Below, in pieces: positions 11,859 through 25,395 of a stretch of 64,000 nucleotides of DNA. The position numbers and the translations under genes are program-made. Under the pieces are notes generated by a model, which worked only from the letters and a program-made list of their open reading frames with translations, ran no database searches and was not told where the DNA came from. Each line of letters begins with the position of its first letter. The first letter of the stretch is position 1. This DNA comes from Nymphaea colorata (taxonomy: Eukaryota; Streptophyta; Magnoliopsida; Nymphaeales; Nymphaeaceae). Where the stretch lies: the NCBI RefSeq assembly GCF_008831285.2, contig NC_045142.1, positions 9,154,713-9,218,712 on the forward strand. Reading direction: 5' to 3'.

Positions 11859-13476
11859 CCTCTATTTTTTGAGCAAAACTATATTTTGTACAACACATAA
11901 CATACCACTTGTACAAGCTTCAGGAATGGAGGCAGGTGTGGGCAATTGCCCACTCAGACACACAATAAGTGTTTATTTTATGTTGATATCTGAGGGCAAT
12001 TTTATCACTAGTGTGCCTTAGCTAGAAACGTTTGGCTCCACGCCTGACAACCTATGAATCTTTTTCACAATTTAGGGTAGTAAAGTGTAAATATTTTGAT
12101 CAAGGTACGTGCTTCGGTGAAATTTGTGACTTTGCACAAGTGAAGTGAATATAGAAGTGTTAGGCAATGAGAGCAGAATAACTAGTGCAGTAATTGAGTA
12201 GACGAATGAAACCCTAGAAGGATTAATGAGTAGCGAGACTGAGCCACGGAAGAACACAAGTGACAAAGTTGACGAGCATTTTGGTCAAGCGTTTTAGTGC
12301 CATATTTGTACATAATTTGTAATTCCTCTGTTTTTTTTTTCCTTTTACTGAAGAACAAACTATAGTTACCTACGTAAAACCCAATTGAAAAAGATAAAAA
12401 GAAAAATAATAAAAGAAACTCAATTTAATTTCATAAAAAATTAAATGAGGAGTTGTCCAAAATTCCATGAAGAACAATCTAGCTAGCAATTTTAAAATTT
12501 ATTTGAAGGATTTTCGGAAAGGAATCGAAGGTGGTAGTTAAATGAATCTAGCCCTGAACTTGGTCGATTGCATTGGCTGAGGTTTTCCCTTGGAGCTCTT
12601 CTTGATTTTCCAGTATCACCTTTTTTTTATAAACATCTATTGGTTAGTTTTTTTTTTAATAAACAAGATGCATTTGTGGGATAGTTAGTGATGGTTTCAA
12701 TTCATCAATTCTAGAATTTAATTCATGTTTTATCAAACACGTCATTTTCAATTCTGGAATCATAATTCCAATCGATCAAACATAAAGAAAAAGTAAAACT
12801 GGAATTTTCATTACAATTACAGTTTGAGGTGGAATTTCGTTTCTGGAATTTCAATTCTAGAATCAAAATTAAAGCCGTCAAACGCCCTCAAAGAGAAGTT
12901 ACGGGAAGAGAGGGACGTGAGATGTGGAGATCATTATCATCATCATCTTCATTGTCATCGTTTCCTTCTTCATCTTCTTCTTCTTATTTTAATCAATGCA
13001 CATGGATAATTCTTTAGAGTTAGAGATCATGTTTTTTTTAAGCATACAATGTACTTTTGAACACGTTAGTTTTTTCTTTTTTGGAAGAGCATATGATAGT
13101 ATCTTTCCGCAGCTGAAGGTCAGAGGGCTCCATTAATTGCTTAGTGGAAAATTTATCGTGATATTTTGTGTGATTTAATGCTCGATACATAAGGATTGTT
13201 TCTAAATCATACATACTCTTGGTATTCTAGTTTGTACTCATCATAAGTTCTTACAAATGCCACATGCCCTTGATGGCTGATTTTATCAAGCATTAATATA
13301 TGCCAGCATTATAGCTGAAACTTGCTTAAATATAAAGCTGTTCTAATTGGCATGACATTAAGAGTTATTCGTGTTAATAAAGGATTTTATTCAGCATTAA
13401 TGAGCTAGAGACATTATTTCCATTTAAATTTGGTTTCAAAAGTGCATTACTGGTTTTACTCATGCAGCCATGCCCT
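11859..13476. other. Intergenic, no gene seen
   Basis: AT-rich. A stretch at about 12,690-12,890 has repeated AATTCTAGAATT and GGAATTTC words and ends CGTCAAACGCCCTCAAAG, resembling one end of a short inverted-repeat element whose other end is not clear. Confidence 0.4.
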
Positions 13477-13540
13477 TTTCAAAGCCAATATAAAGTTGAT
13501 TTTAATATTTTCAAAGCCAATATAAAGTTGATTTTAATAT
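13477..13540. repeat. 32-bp perfect tandem duplication
   Basis: The unit starting TTTCAAAGCCAATATAAAG at 13,477 is repeated immediately at 13,509. Confidence 0.9.
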
Positions 13541-15779
13541 AGTTTTGAGCCAACCCATATGATTTTGAGCACTTAGCCTCTTTTCTATAATATTTCAGCA
13601 ATTCAAGGGGGCTATTAAAACACAAACCAGAATTGGCTCAGACCTAGACCAGGATGTATCAGATCCATATCCCCTTGATCAATGACTAGAATCAGATTTT
13701 ATTAAGTTATTAAAAGTTGTTTAATTTGTTATGAGGAAACTAGTGGGCGCAGATTTTGTAAGATTGACCTGTGTTTTGGAACTGACCTGAAAACCGAATC
13801 ATGCCTATTTCAGACCACATATAGAGGGTATCAAATCCAAATCTAATTGTGTGTAATCTTAGATGAATCTTATGAAGGTTCTGAAGATGTAAATTAATTG
13901 GATTTTTGAAATTAAAACATACTCATCTACTAGATTTAAAGCTCTAAATATAAGGTATCTCGCTTATAAGAGTAAAGAGAAATAGAACAAAAACAGTTCT
14001 TATTTTTTAGAATGTCTTAGAGAAAGGGTGAAGATGAAATCTGTTTCTTTTTTTTCCAATATCTTAGAAATTTTTTGGAGTTCTGATTTTGAAATTTTAA
14101 ATTAATTAAATGATGAAATATTGATAAGATATATATGAAAATAAATCTGTGTTAAATCAAGCCAAACTGGAAAGGATTTTCATGGAAGAAAAGTATAAAC
14201 TATTTTCGAGGTTTGGCAGGGGCCATGCCCCCACTAAGTTTTGGAAAACAAAGTTTTACTAGTCAATATTTTTCAAAAATATTTGGTCCCTGTAAATTTT
14301 TTTGAAAAATATAATTGTTCGCATCCCCAAAAATTCCTATTTGTTTTGGTTTTTAGAGTGCTTCAGAAAAATGAGTTTTTGTTTTGAAAATGAGAGTGAA
14401 AGGGACTCGCCTATCGGTACGAGGATTGACTGTTTTCGGTGCCTTTATCGAGGGTAATCAATCTAAGGACTATGATAAAGACTATGTTTATCATTGATGC
14501 ATTTCATTTTTGCTTAAACATCTTTTCCATTTTATATGCGGTGTAGAAAAATATTGAAAGTTTGATGTTTTAAACTTTTGAAAATGTTCTTGAAGAATTA
14601 CTTGAAAATGTGAAACATTTTGAAAAAAGCTAGAATTAAGAAATCTTTATAAATATCATTTGAAAAACTTGGGAAATCATTTTGAAGTAACTTCAGCATT
14701 CTTTAAGACTTTAAGTAGGTTTGAGATTTTTCTATAATTCGGTTACTAATTAGTTAGAGCTTTATATCATCTTGCTTAAGTTTTTTGGAGTGGTGCTTGT
14801 GGTCATAAGTGATATTAAGTGATTAGAAGAAAGTAATTTATTCCTACCATAACATTCATATAATAGCATTCTACCATAACATACATATAAGAATTTTGTT
14901 TTATAATTATCATAAATATTTTTGAAATTTGATTGGAGTTGTAGACCATCAAGCATGAATCCAATATTGAGTCATTACTTAGTTTTAGTTTTGGTGAAGT
15001 CAGTAAATGAAAATGATCATGAAAGGAAAATATGTGCAAAAGAATGGAAAAAATAGACACTTAATTACAAGAGAAATATGAAAAAAGAGAAAGAGAAAGA
15101 GATTTTGAAGATCACTAAATGAAATATTTTAAAAGAGGAAGAAATGCATATCTTTGTATGTATTTTGTATGTACATACATACATCTATATATGAATATGT
15201 GTATATATGTGTACACGTATATATGTGAAAACTTTTGAAAATGAATTATTAACTTAAATAGCGAATAAAGAAAAATTCTTGAAAGAGAGAAAGATTAAAA
15301 ATAAAAAAATGACTTAAAATAACTGACTTCAAGTTTGATATAAGACGGAGAGGAGCTTGAACTCATGCAAGAGTCTAAGCTAAGCCTCCAAAGCCATATT
15401 AGGAAGGGTTTTTCGAAAATATTTTGGAGAACATGATTTCAAATATTTTTATATATGAACATAAAACATAGTTATTTCATTTGTTACAAGGTCATATGTT
15501 TCTTCCACCGTTGGGTATCAAAGAAAATCAAACCACATGATAACACTCATTAAGTTTCTTATTTGGATGATTAAAAAAGAAACTAATGCAAAGTGGCATT
15601 CAAATGTATATTAACACGTACATATTCGTGAGGGTTTTCCTTGAGTTGGACAAGCCCTAACCTCAAAAATTAATATTAGAATAAAGAGAAAATCTCAAAC
15701 CACACTTTCATTCTTACTGTGCATTCACATATAAATGGAAAATCAAACAACTATGCATGAATAATATATTGAAACAAAG
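13541..15779. other. Intergenic, decayed repeat-like sequence
   Basis: AT-rich, with no supportable gene. At about 14,213-14,336 there is a GGCAGGGGCCATGCCCCC core followed by AT-rich tracts. A similar core recurs near 48,610, 49,290 and 49,500, so it is probably a dispersed repeat. Confidence 0.45.
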
Positions 15780-16290
15780 TAATATTCAAGAAAAGAGAGA
15801 GCATGATTCAATCATAAAATGAAATATGATCTCATCTTCTCATCCTCCCAGTGCACTTAAACATAGCTTCTTGACTCTAAAATAAAGATTTGAGAGTTAT
15901 CTCATATGACCATGGAAAAATAAGGATGAGAGTAAATAAGGAAACCAAAATAACGCAACATTCAAGAAAAAAACATGTTCTAATCATAAAATGAAATATC
16001 ACTTCACATTCTCATGCTCCGGGTGCACTCAAGAATAGCTTCTTAACTCTAAAATAGAGATTTTAGAACTATCTTATATGGCCATGGGGAGATGAAAAGA
16101 AGAGAAAATAAATGAACTAAAACCAAACTACATTCAAGAAAAAAGATAGCATGATCCAATCATAAAATAAAATATTACTTCACCTTCTCATGCTCTCGGT
16201 ACACTCAAGAATATTTTTTTTATTCTAAAATAAAGATTTTAGAGCTGTCTTATATGGTCATGGGGAAATGAAGAAAGGAAGAAACAATAA
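15780..16290. repeat. Three diverged ~175-bp tandem repeats
   Basis: The anchor ATTCAAGAAAA occurs at 15,784, 15,960 and 16,132 (spacings 176 and 172). Each copy then carries, in the same order, an ATCATAAAAT block, a CTTCTCATGCTC-like block, an ACTCAAGAATA-like block, TCTAAAATAAAGATTT and ATATGGCCATGGGGA. The copies differ by many substitutions, so the array is old. The surrounding texture (14.9-17.1 kb) suggests a decayed LTR-retrotransposon flank, but no LTR pair or coding domain is found. Confidence 0.8.
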
Positions 16291-16867
16291 AAAGAATAGT
16301 GTGAGATATTGATTACATACCTCTAATAAGAATGAATTTAGAAAAAAAATGATCACCCTTGCTTCGAATGATCCTATATTCGCCTTGAATGAAGCTCCAA
16401 GATGATGAAGAGGAGGCCTCCAAGAGATCTTTTATACTCCATTGAAGAGTCGTAACTTGATGAAGCTTGCTCCCAAAGTTGGAGAAGAAAAAGAAAGAGA
16501 AGGAAAGAAGAAGAGGGAAATCGAGGAAGAGAGCTTAGGGAGAACTCTAAGTCTTCAAATGCACTAGAGTTTCTCCAAGGACTAGCTCTTGCCTAAAAGG
16601 GAGGAAAATGAAGGTTTTTATAAAGAGTTTTGGAGCCAAAACTCAAAATATGATTTTTTTTTATTTCACAACATTTTCATACGAATTTCAAATAATTTTG
16701 AATTATTTTCAATTTTTTTAAAAAAGAAATAGGTTTTGACGAAGTATGATTGGCCATTAAACCTGCATGTCCCTTTTTGAGGTGTAGGCAGAACTAATGC
16801 CGATTTAAAATATTCAAAATCACCCTCTAACAGTTCGTTTTTGAAGAAAAATGGGGTCTGCATAGTA

Positions 16868-17035
16868 GGCAAGCCCGGGCAGCGTCTCGGCAACGCGTAC
16901 GTGCATCAACGCGTAATGCATTGCCGCTATCACGCACGCGATTGAGAGTGACCGTGCGATCGCACAAGCTTGTCGTGCTACTGTACGCGTGTTGCGCCAC
17001 TGTTCGTCGCACGACTGCGTATCGCGGGACGTGCA
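16868..17035. other. CpG-dense patch in AT-rich surroundings
   Basis: I count 26 CG dinucleotides in about 165 bp, including several ACGCGT, TCGC and TGCGA words, between AT-rich flanks in which CG is scarce. The patch sits just after a possible LTR-like region. The frames through it show no recognisable protein. Confidence 0.6.
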
Positions 17036-18980
17036 AAATCCCCCTATTTTAATTTAATAAAATGATATAAAATAAATAAGAATTGTTTGTAAAATAATAA
17101 AACTGTTATTTTATTATTGTTGTTGTCATTATATATAAAAAGAATGGTTTTTTTGTTACTAATAGACAGTCGGCTTCATTGTGATTCTGAACTCGTTTTA
17201 AATTTGATTTGGGTTCAATTGGTTGTCGACTCATTCTAGCACGTGACTTAGGCTTAAAAACATGTTTTGGCGTGAGAATGAGACCTTAAAACAAAGGGAG
17301 GAGGGTCTATTAACGCGTGACGCTCAATTTTTGTCGTTTCGAACTTGATTCAAATTTTGGGTTTGAAATGCTTGATTTGGATCTGAATTGTGGTTTTCAA
17401 TCTAATTTAAATCCAAAAAATGGATTTTGGATTTAAATCTCACATCTAAAGTTGAGTTTTGTGTTTTGGTAAAAGAACGTAGCCTTTTGGAAAAAATTGG
17501 AGTGATTACAATAATAAACTCATCTGAAAAATTATCTTGGTCCACCCAAGAAGAAAAAAAATCTTTGGTCGGCCACTGAAAAAAATTCAGTTCAGCTGTA
17601 ATTGATTTTTTACAAGACCAGAGTACAGCTGAGGATTTATATAACAGAAATATACTTTATGTGGTCCATAGTCTTTATTTGAAGGGATATGTAAATCAAT
17701 TATTTTAATATCCTATTTTAAGACACTCAAAGGTTATATTACATGTATATATATATACATTATATATATATATATACACACACACAAGGGTGGTGGGGGG
17801 GGGGGGAGAGAGAGAGAGATTGGTTACTCTGGGAGTCACCCAGTTCACATGAGGGCTATTTATTACGGTTCTTTTGTTTATAAATTTGGATAGTTGACAA
17901 CTCACGCCAAAACAATGGGATAAGGAGAAAAACAAAATCAATGACTTATGTTAAAAGCTTGTAGCAACTATAAACTTTGCTAAAGAGACTCTATACTGTT
18001 TTTTCCGTTTCTTTCTGGTTTTCTCTTCTTCTTCTTTGCTTGCAGAATAACACTGTAGTCTAGATAAAATTGTATTTATTTTTTGTTGCTGCAGGAGCTT
18101 CAGCAAGGATTAAAAGTTTTCCTATCTTCCTTCCTAAATTGTGTTTTTTAATTTCCATTCTGTTTTATAATTCATAGGACTTTATATTTCACCTATGGGT
18201 AAGATTTTGGGCAATGTGCTGAATTTCTTGTGAAAAACCTTGTGTGAGCTTGAGCTAATTTGTGTGGTAGATTACTTGAACTGAGATCTGGATGGAGGTT
18301 CGCTAAAAATTTGTATGGTAGATTACTTGAAAGTAATAGATTTAGTGCTACTAGCTACTTCACATTATGACCTCACTAAAAAGTCCATAGCATTAATGGA
18401 GCTTCCTCGTAACATTTAGTCATAAACCATAGTGTCTTTGTGGTATTTCATGAGGATTTGTGTGGCAGCAGCTAAGCACCTTGCTTTATGTACTGATCTA
18501 GGAAGTAAAAGCACACTTTAAATTGAATTATGGTTCTCTGTACTGAGACTTGCATGACAAATGGCACCTCATTGATTTTGTACTTAGCACTTGCTTCTTT
18601 CTCCTGCCTTCACCTATCTTTTCTAGAACCAATTAGGTCAAATTGTATGATTGAACCTGAAACCAAACAATTTAATCTATCATTTGTAGTTGTTGAATGT
18701 GTAGGATGAAAGTGAAAAACATGTTCGAACTAGAGATTTTGGTACATTATTATTTTTTATGCCAGTTAGTGTTTGTCATTTTATATTTGTTCCTCTGTTA
18801 CAATGAATGCTAGTGTGTCCCCAATTTTAGCACAGTTGTGTTTGTGTTTGTGCTTATTTCGTTCTCCAAGTCTAATGCCGCTTGAGAATACATGCCTTTC
18901 TTGGCTGATTTTTACTATTTTCTGCATCTTACAATCTGCTATTTTTAACCTTTCTTTTCTGAATATCATATGCCTTTTGC
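17036..18980. other. Intergenic, microsatellites and orphan splice-like signals
   Basis: Contains TA/CA runs and a G run at about 17,743-17,818. Pyrimidine-rich tracts ending in CAG near 18,045 and 18,094 look like splice acceptors but are not followed by recognisable exons. Confidence 0.4.
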
Positions 18981-18981
18981 A

Positions 18982-19540
18982 GGAATGTCAACATTTTGAT
19001 CAGATGGAATGAGTCAAATCAAGTTTATAATTTACCATGTTTTTGTTTTCTATTCTGATATGGTGGGCTGAGATACTTATATGGAGGAGATAAAGGTTAG
19101 TTAATCTCTTAATTTGTGCTAATTAGTAGTAGCTTTAAGATGAAAGCAGTATGCACTGGAACTGATTTTGGAGGCACGAAATAGACATTTAAAATTACAA
19201 CATGCATGATAAGACATACAAGATTAACATGTGTGCTGAGAGAGAGAACACCTCGACTGATTAACATATGCATACATACCTTGTGCACATCTTTTAATTT
19301 ACCTCCAAAACCTTCTTGATATATTTCTTATGACCACTATTTTATTCATATGTGTTGCTCTCTACTTTCATATATGCTTTGAACTGTTTTTTTACGTCTA
19401 TGATCTCATGAACATGTTGTTTCTACAGGAAGTTCATTATGGGATCTTGACACTTTGAGCCATCACTATTGCCCCGTGGTTTCTAGGTGATTTGTTGGGG
19501 TTGAGAAACACGAAGGTTTCAAAGATGCAACTTTTTAATT
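18982..19540 (+). pseudogene. NOC4-like (CBF/Mak21 family) exon remnants
   Basis: NOC4 is a nucleolar protein of small-subunit ribosome biogenesis. Two exon-like islands lie in the order expected for its C-terminal half. After TTTTGCAG at 18,975-18,982 comes QHFDQME, then a TGA, then VKSS, resembling the plant NOC4 stretch HFxxxEsdPxKS. After TTTCTACAG ending at 19,428 comes SSLWDLDTLSHHYCPVVSR, very like the NOC4 block SSLWEIDTLRHHYCPxVSRF. The reading is then broken by a small insertion (TCTAGGTGATTTGTT where TCTAGGTTTGTT would restore frame), after which FVG.E can be read. The islands keep intron-like sequence between them, so this is a DNA-level copy, not a retrocopy. The family match is from memory of conserved blocks. 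It is clearly non-functional as it stands. Confidence 0.55.
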
Positions 19541-20328
19541 TTATATTAGTCTTTAGTATGAGATAAGAATTCAGATTTCAACATTGCTTAAAGCTTGTTC
19601 ACATACTATTGATAGCCTAACTAACTTTGTTAGCTCATTTCCCTTCTGCTACCATTATGTGTAATATTTTTTACTGTGTCATGAAAGTGAGTATTGGACA
19701 GATCTCCTTAAAATTTTATTTTTGGCACATCATAAGATCTATTGACTCTTGCAAGAAGTTTCTGAAGTCCGACCTAGTAACATTACATAATAAAATCTTG
19801 AATCTATACCACTTAATAGACTGAGTATGTTTTGTTTATATTTGACTTAATAAGTATACAACTACCCCATTTTTGTGAAGTTTTCCCATAAGGTCTATGT
19901 AAATTGAGTGTGGACAAGGGTCTGCTTAGGTTTGACTCATGTCCACTTATAACCTTGCTGCATATATTTTCTCTTGTCAGCAGTAAGTGTCAATATGGTT
20001 ATAGGATTTTGGTATTCATGGGGTCTACGAAATTCAACTCAAGTTTAATCATCAATGCATTTGGATGAAATAGTCAAAAGTCAAAATTCTATGTTTTAAT
20101 TGTTTGTTTTTTTCTTGAGGTAACAAGGGCTTCATCTTGTCTAGACAGTTGGACTTAATTAATTAGATGTTCTAGTTCAAGAGATCAATAAATAGTTTGA
20201 TACACTGGGAAGAACTAGGCTCTGAAAGCTCTCCCCCATAAGTTATTGGTTCTATTTTTTTTCCTCTCTTTATCTAACTTGTTGAAACCTCAAACAGTGA
20301 CAAACTCTTACAACATGCCTTTTTTTAG
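19541..20328. other. Non-coding stretch between gene fragments
   Basis: Intron-like AT-rich sequence. I see no further exon-like island here. Confidence 0.4.
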
Positions 20329-20376
20329 GAGAACTTCTTGGCAAATGCTTGTGATTGCCACAAAGAAAATAAGAGG
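20329..20376 (+). pseudogene. Exon-like island, unidentified
   Basis: A pyrimidine tract ending TTTTTTTAG is followed by a 47-48 nt open segment reading ENFLANACDCHKENKR and then AGAG|GTTAG, a good splice-donor context. The parent gene was not recognised. It lies between NOC4-like and ALG2-like fragments. Confidence 0.3.
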
Positions 20377-20489
20377 TTAGTCCTACTCTCTGCACTTTCT
20401 GAGATACTATAGCCATGATGGGGGTTTCCAGTTGATCAAATGGCCCCTTCCTCATATCAGTCTTTCCCTATTTATTAATATTTTGATAG

Positions 20490-20595
20490 GAACTGTCTAT
20501 TGCTTGTATGACTTGCATATCTCAATTTATCATGCCTGTCTTGAAGAACATGTCAGAATATTAGATGATGAGAAGAAGCCTGGACTTTGGAGGAG
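20490..20595 (+). pseudogene. Exon-like island, unidentified
   Basis: After TTTTGATAG the frame reads TVYCLYDLHISIYHACLEEH and then VRILDDEKKPGLWRR up to GGAG|GTAATG. That is about 35 open codons bounded by splice-like signals. Its phase does not join to the island at 20,329-20,376, so the two may come from different genes or have lost sequence. The protein was not recognised. Confidence 0.35.
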
Positions 20596-20785
20596 GTAAT
20601 GCTTTTGATGTCATATCCACTAAAATTTTTCCTTCGCAATACAATGTTAGGTGTCTTTTAGTCATTAGTTTGAACATAGACTTCTTGTAGATTAACATGT
20701 TCAATGTGCTGCTACCAATACATCTCACTCTCACTCTCTCTCTTTGTTTCTCTCGCATATTCATTGAATGGCTTAATCCTCAAAG

Positions 20786-20890
20786 ATGGCTGATCTGATT
20801 TTAGTCGATAGCAAATTTACTGCAGCAACTTCTGCAAGCATGTCCAAATCCCTTCACACTAAGAGAATATATTCAGGTGTGCTTTATTGA
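20786..20890 (+). pseudogene. ALG2-like glycosyltransferase fragment
   Basis: ALG2 adds the second and third mannose to the lipid-linked oligosaccharide at the ER. Thirty-four codons read MADLILVDSKFTAATSASMS then KSLHTKRIYSGVLY, and end in TGA. Plant ALG2 proteins carry MADxxLVNSKFTAxTFAxTF...R...AVLYPAVNVxQF at the start of their second Rossmann half, so the match runs through the SKFTA block to VLY and then breaks. No preceding or following ALG2 exon is found. It is a relic fragment, not a gene. Identification rests on recalled family motifs. Confidence 0.55.
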
Positions 20891-21465
20891 TAGGACTGTA
20901 GAACAAGGGAGCACTTTCTATGTAGGTCGGTGCATGGATAATCTGATAGTGGATAACCTGAACCTCTTATTATTCATTCTTCTAGAACCTGTGTAGTTCT
21001 CCAAGGGACTGCATCTCATTTCTAATCATTTGCGGCCTTGGCCATTTTAGGAAATTATTTTCTTAATAATGTTACTATCATATTGTATAGGCAATATGAG
21101 TTGTTTTACCTTAGGAATCAATGTTCTCATTAATCTTGTAAGAAAATAACTCCATGTTGCTTCTTCCTCATAACTCAACTGTTTGCTCTACTTTAGAGAA
21201 TTTCCTTTCTTTGCTTTCTTCATGCTCTTTGATAGGCTTAGGCATATATATATATATATATTGTAAGTTTAAATACCAAAATGTTATTCCTGAACACAAA
21301 CATGGTTTAGAAATAAATGTTTGTTAAAGTTTTGATGTTTTATAGGTATGCTTCATATCATATCATACAATTCAGAGCTTGTTGTCTAATCAATGGATAT
21401 CTTAGAAACCATTCTTCCTCATGGACAATAATTGGATCATTTGACGACTAATGATGTGCTTGCAG

Positions 21466-21537
21466 GAATTTCATTGTCCACTTTGAATATGGACATGAAA
21501 TGTCAAATGCTATTGAGAATAACATCCTAGCTGATAG
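21466..21537 (+). pseudogene. Exon-like island, possibly NOC4-derived
   Basis: TGTGCTTGCAG is followed by a 72-nt segment reading NFIVHFEYGHEMSNAIENNI then LADR and ending GATAG|GTAATT. The acceptor and donor are both good. The start resembles the INxLVH block that precedes the HFD exon in plant NOC4. If so, this exon lies on the wrong side of the NOC4-like exons at 18,982-19,500, implying duplication or rearrangement. The assignment is tentative. Confidence 0.35.
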
Positions 21538-22380
<843 letters not shown>

Positions 22381-22899
22381 TTCATGCATGTGGTAATGAG
22401 TAGGGCCATATTATTGGTTGGTTTCATATGTAACCATTTTTTACAATAACTGTTTTTGTTGCCAATAAAATATGGAACTGTGCCCAAAAGCTTTTTAGCA
22501 ACAGACAATCCTGTTGCAAAAAAATGTTTGTAGTTGTGGCCAAAAACTTTTTGGCAAACAGCCCAACCCTTGCCCGATGATCTTTTGGGCACAAGACCTA
22601 TGGCCAGGGTGACCTTTAGCAATTGCTAGGGTATAGGCCGTTGCAAACCCTTTTATACAGTGGGCCCGACTGATATCCAGTCGTATGGTTCGTTCACATA
22701 AATACAACCCTTGTTTGTTGCGCTCTATCCAACTCATGTGCAGGTTCTCGACATCAGATCATTAATCAGAAACCAACAAAACATGGTTATTGTCAAGGGC
22801 CTCCCTTTATAAAAGAGATCATCATGCACCTTGAGCTCCTTGTACCTTATCACATGGTCAGGGTCAGGCACATATTAAGAACTGAGTTCTTGAAGCACA

Positions 22900-24150
22900 C
22901 AAAAGTTGATCAATATCTCTACCCATTCCAAACTTACAAGTAAGAAATCTATATATGTTAGCAGCAACAATATAGTCGAAAAAGAGTTATTCATTAATTT
23001 CAATACCTCCAGGACACACATCATGAAAATGCATGATGCCAAACTGAATCCCTTTCAGGAAATCTAGTTATCTCTCAAAAGCTCTTCCTTTGCAGGGTAC
23101 AGTAAAAACTTAACTTGCCCTAGACAATTTTGTCTGCACCAAATATAACTTCTCCATCGTTCCACCAAGCCTTTTAGCCTGTTGTTACCATTGGATTAGT
23201 GGGACTAAAATCTCACTTCAACAAATCAAATTTATTTTAATCAATGAAAGGAATAACCAGTCCATGTCTGATTTGATGAATGATGTCCAAAATATCATGA
23301 CACCGAGCAGCTAGTAGTTGTTTAGTTTGGACCATAAATTTAGAAAGCTAACCTGCTGTAGATCTCTGCAGACATACTATTGATGAAGGGGAACCAGCCC
23401 ACCTGTCAGCCCACAATTTGTTGCTTTACCCACCGTTACCAGCTAATATGATGTTGAATTCTAGCCTATGCATTTCCATATAATTGAAGACTTAGAATAG
23501 GATTTATTATACCAAAAACTTCCATGTTGCAAATACTTAATTTTAACGACCTTAGTCCAATCAAAGTCCACATTAGTGTCATGCAAACAAAATAAGCCAA
23601 TGTTGCACCATAGACTTCTTCCAACTTTCTTACTGCAATACCTCCTTCCTTCCTTAGGCAACATGAGTCTTATGCATTTAATAAGGTGAAGCTTACCTTC
23701 ATTACCACCCTAAAGAAAATTAGCACAAGTTTTACTAAGCCTGAAGCTTCCCAGCCCAGTATTGTGGGATAGAGGCTATAGCATGCTTGATTAACCAAAT
23801 ACTTTCTTTACATAAAGACTTTTTGCATCCAACTAAAAGGCTTATTTACTGTCTTCATTAGGAACTACATTGTCTTTCTGTGATTTTATTCACTTGCAAA
23901 AGGCAATCCAAGATACATAATAGGCAACTTACCAATCTGCCGATTAAATGATAAGCGGCAGTTGATAGCTCATTTTCAGTTGGCACTAAATCGAACAATA
24001 AAACTTTTATCAACGTTAGCCTTCATTCCAACTCCATCAAACCCAAGAATGAGATGTTTAAGATATTGAGACAAAGACCACTGAAAATTAGAGGAAAGGA
24101 AGACATCGTCAATATATAGTATGAAAGATATAGGGTGAGAATTTATACAA
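22900..24150 (-). mobile_element. L1-type LINE remnant (reverse transcriptase and downstream region)
   Basis: Read on the minus strand, this shows the C-terminal half of a plant L1-type ORF2 in the expected order. First is the reverse-transcriptase active site YIDD at 24,116-24,105 within SFILYIDDVFL, followed by GVGMKANVDKS. Next is IGKLPIMYLGLPF (the LGxP block, about 23,920). Then come LVNQACYSLYPTILGWEASG and KVVKIKYLQHGSFW (about 23,560), typical of the stretch before the zinc-binding RVT domain, and finally GNGG.NKLWADRWAGSPSS (about 23,400). Stops and frameshifts interrupt it repeatedly. The 5' end, endonuclease and poly(A) tail are not identified. Plant LINEs with these blocks are common. 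It is dead. Confidence 0.75.
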
Positions 24151-24648
24151 TTAATAGTGTAGTCTTACATAGCATGAAACGCCAAAATCTCTGAATGACC
24201 TAGCTGGACAAGTTCAGGCAATGTGATAAAAGAAAGAATTCATGCACGACAAGCAACTCAGCCTCATCCTGCTCAAGATTTTCAACCTGTTGTTGCTGGC
24301 CCTGGACATTCCTTGCTACCAGTGCATACAGTCCCTTTAGTTGCTCTTCACAATTGGTGGTTCCCCAGTTGCCATGCAATCTCTGGCTATAGCTATAGGC
24401 CACATATTCGGCATTGCTGCGCCATGGATTGCAGCGCATGCACCTTGCCATTAAACACTATGTTTGGCTGATGTTTCTTGCATCCATCTTCAATGTTGAT
24501 CTCCCCTGTTTATAAATCGGCACGCTTTTGCTCTGCCTTCTTATTTTGCTATTTAGTTCTTTTAGCCATTCTAGCCTGTTTGGTTTCCGATCTGCCTCTA
24601 TATATATGGTGATCTGTAATGTTGTCTTATGGCATATATATAATAATG
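24151..24648. other. Non-coding, no gene seen
   Basis: Overlapping short frames exist on both strands at 24,200-24,470, but none carries a recognisable motif or splice structure. Confidence 0.4.
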
Positions 24649-24753
<105 letters not shown>

Positions 24754-25395
24754 CACAGCCCCAAAACTGACTGTAATTAGTTGTCTTTTTCACAGGCCAT
24801 CCGATGGCCGTGGCAAAAATTTCACTCGCACTTTTTCAGAAAAGCAATTTGGACTAAAATTTTGGAAAAGCGGTAAACTTTGCTTCATGAAATGGTAAAA
24901 TATTTCTACAATTCCTTCCATTATTTGATTAGGTGAAAAGCTTTTCTAGAAAATACATTCACAACAAAAGTTTATATATGGCTATCAAACACAGCTTAAA
25001 TCTAGAAGCGTCTTTCCTTTGCAAGTTGCAACCAATCACCACTAAACGATTGTGCTAAGATCGAATTGATCTTGTCCCATATACTTTGAATAGACCACTC
25101 GTTTTTGTCACACATCTCAGAGATAAGTTTGAACGCTTGCCCCATGGTGCTTGAATAGACCTGTGATCAAGAACAAGACCTCCCCAGTCATGCACACACA
25201 GGATTGAGAAACAAAAATGAGCCGTTTGATGGTTTTGCTGATCAGAAGACAACATTCTTGCGCTCCTACTAATATTTCCATACAAACTAAGCACGCACAA
25301 ACATTTGACCCTCGCCTATTCAGCTGCAAGCGTAGTTAATTCATGTTACAGTTCGATTTCTTTGAGATATCAAACAACTAAATAGAGGCCAACCT

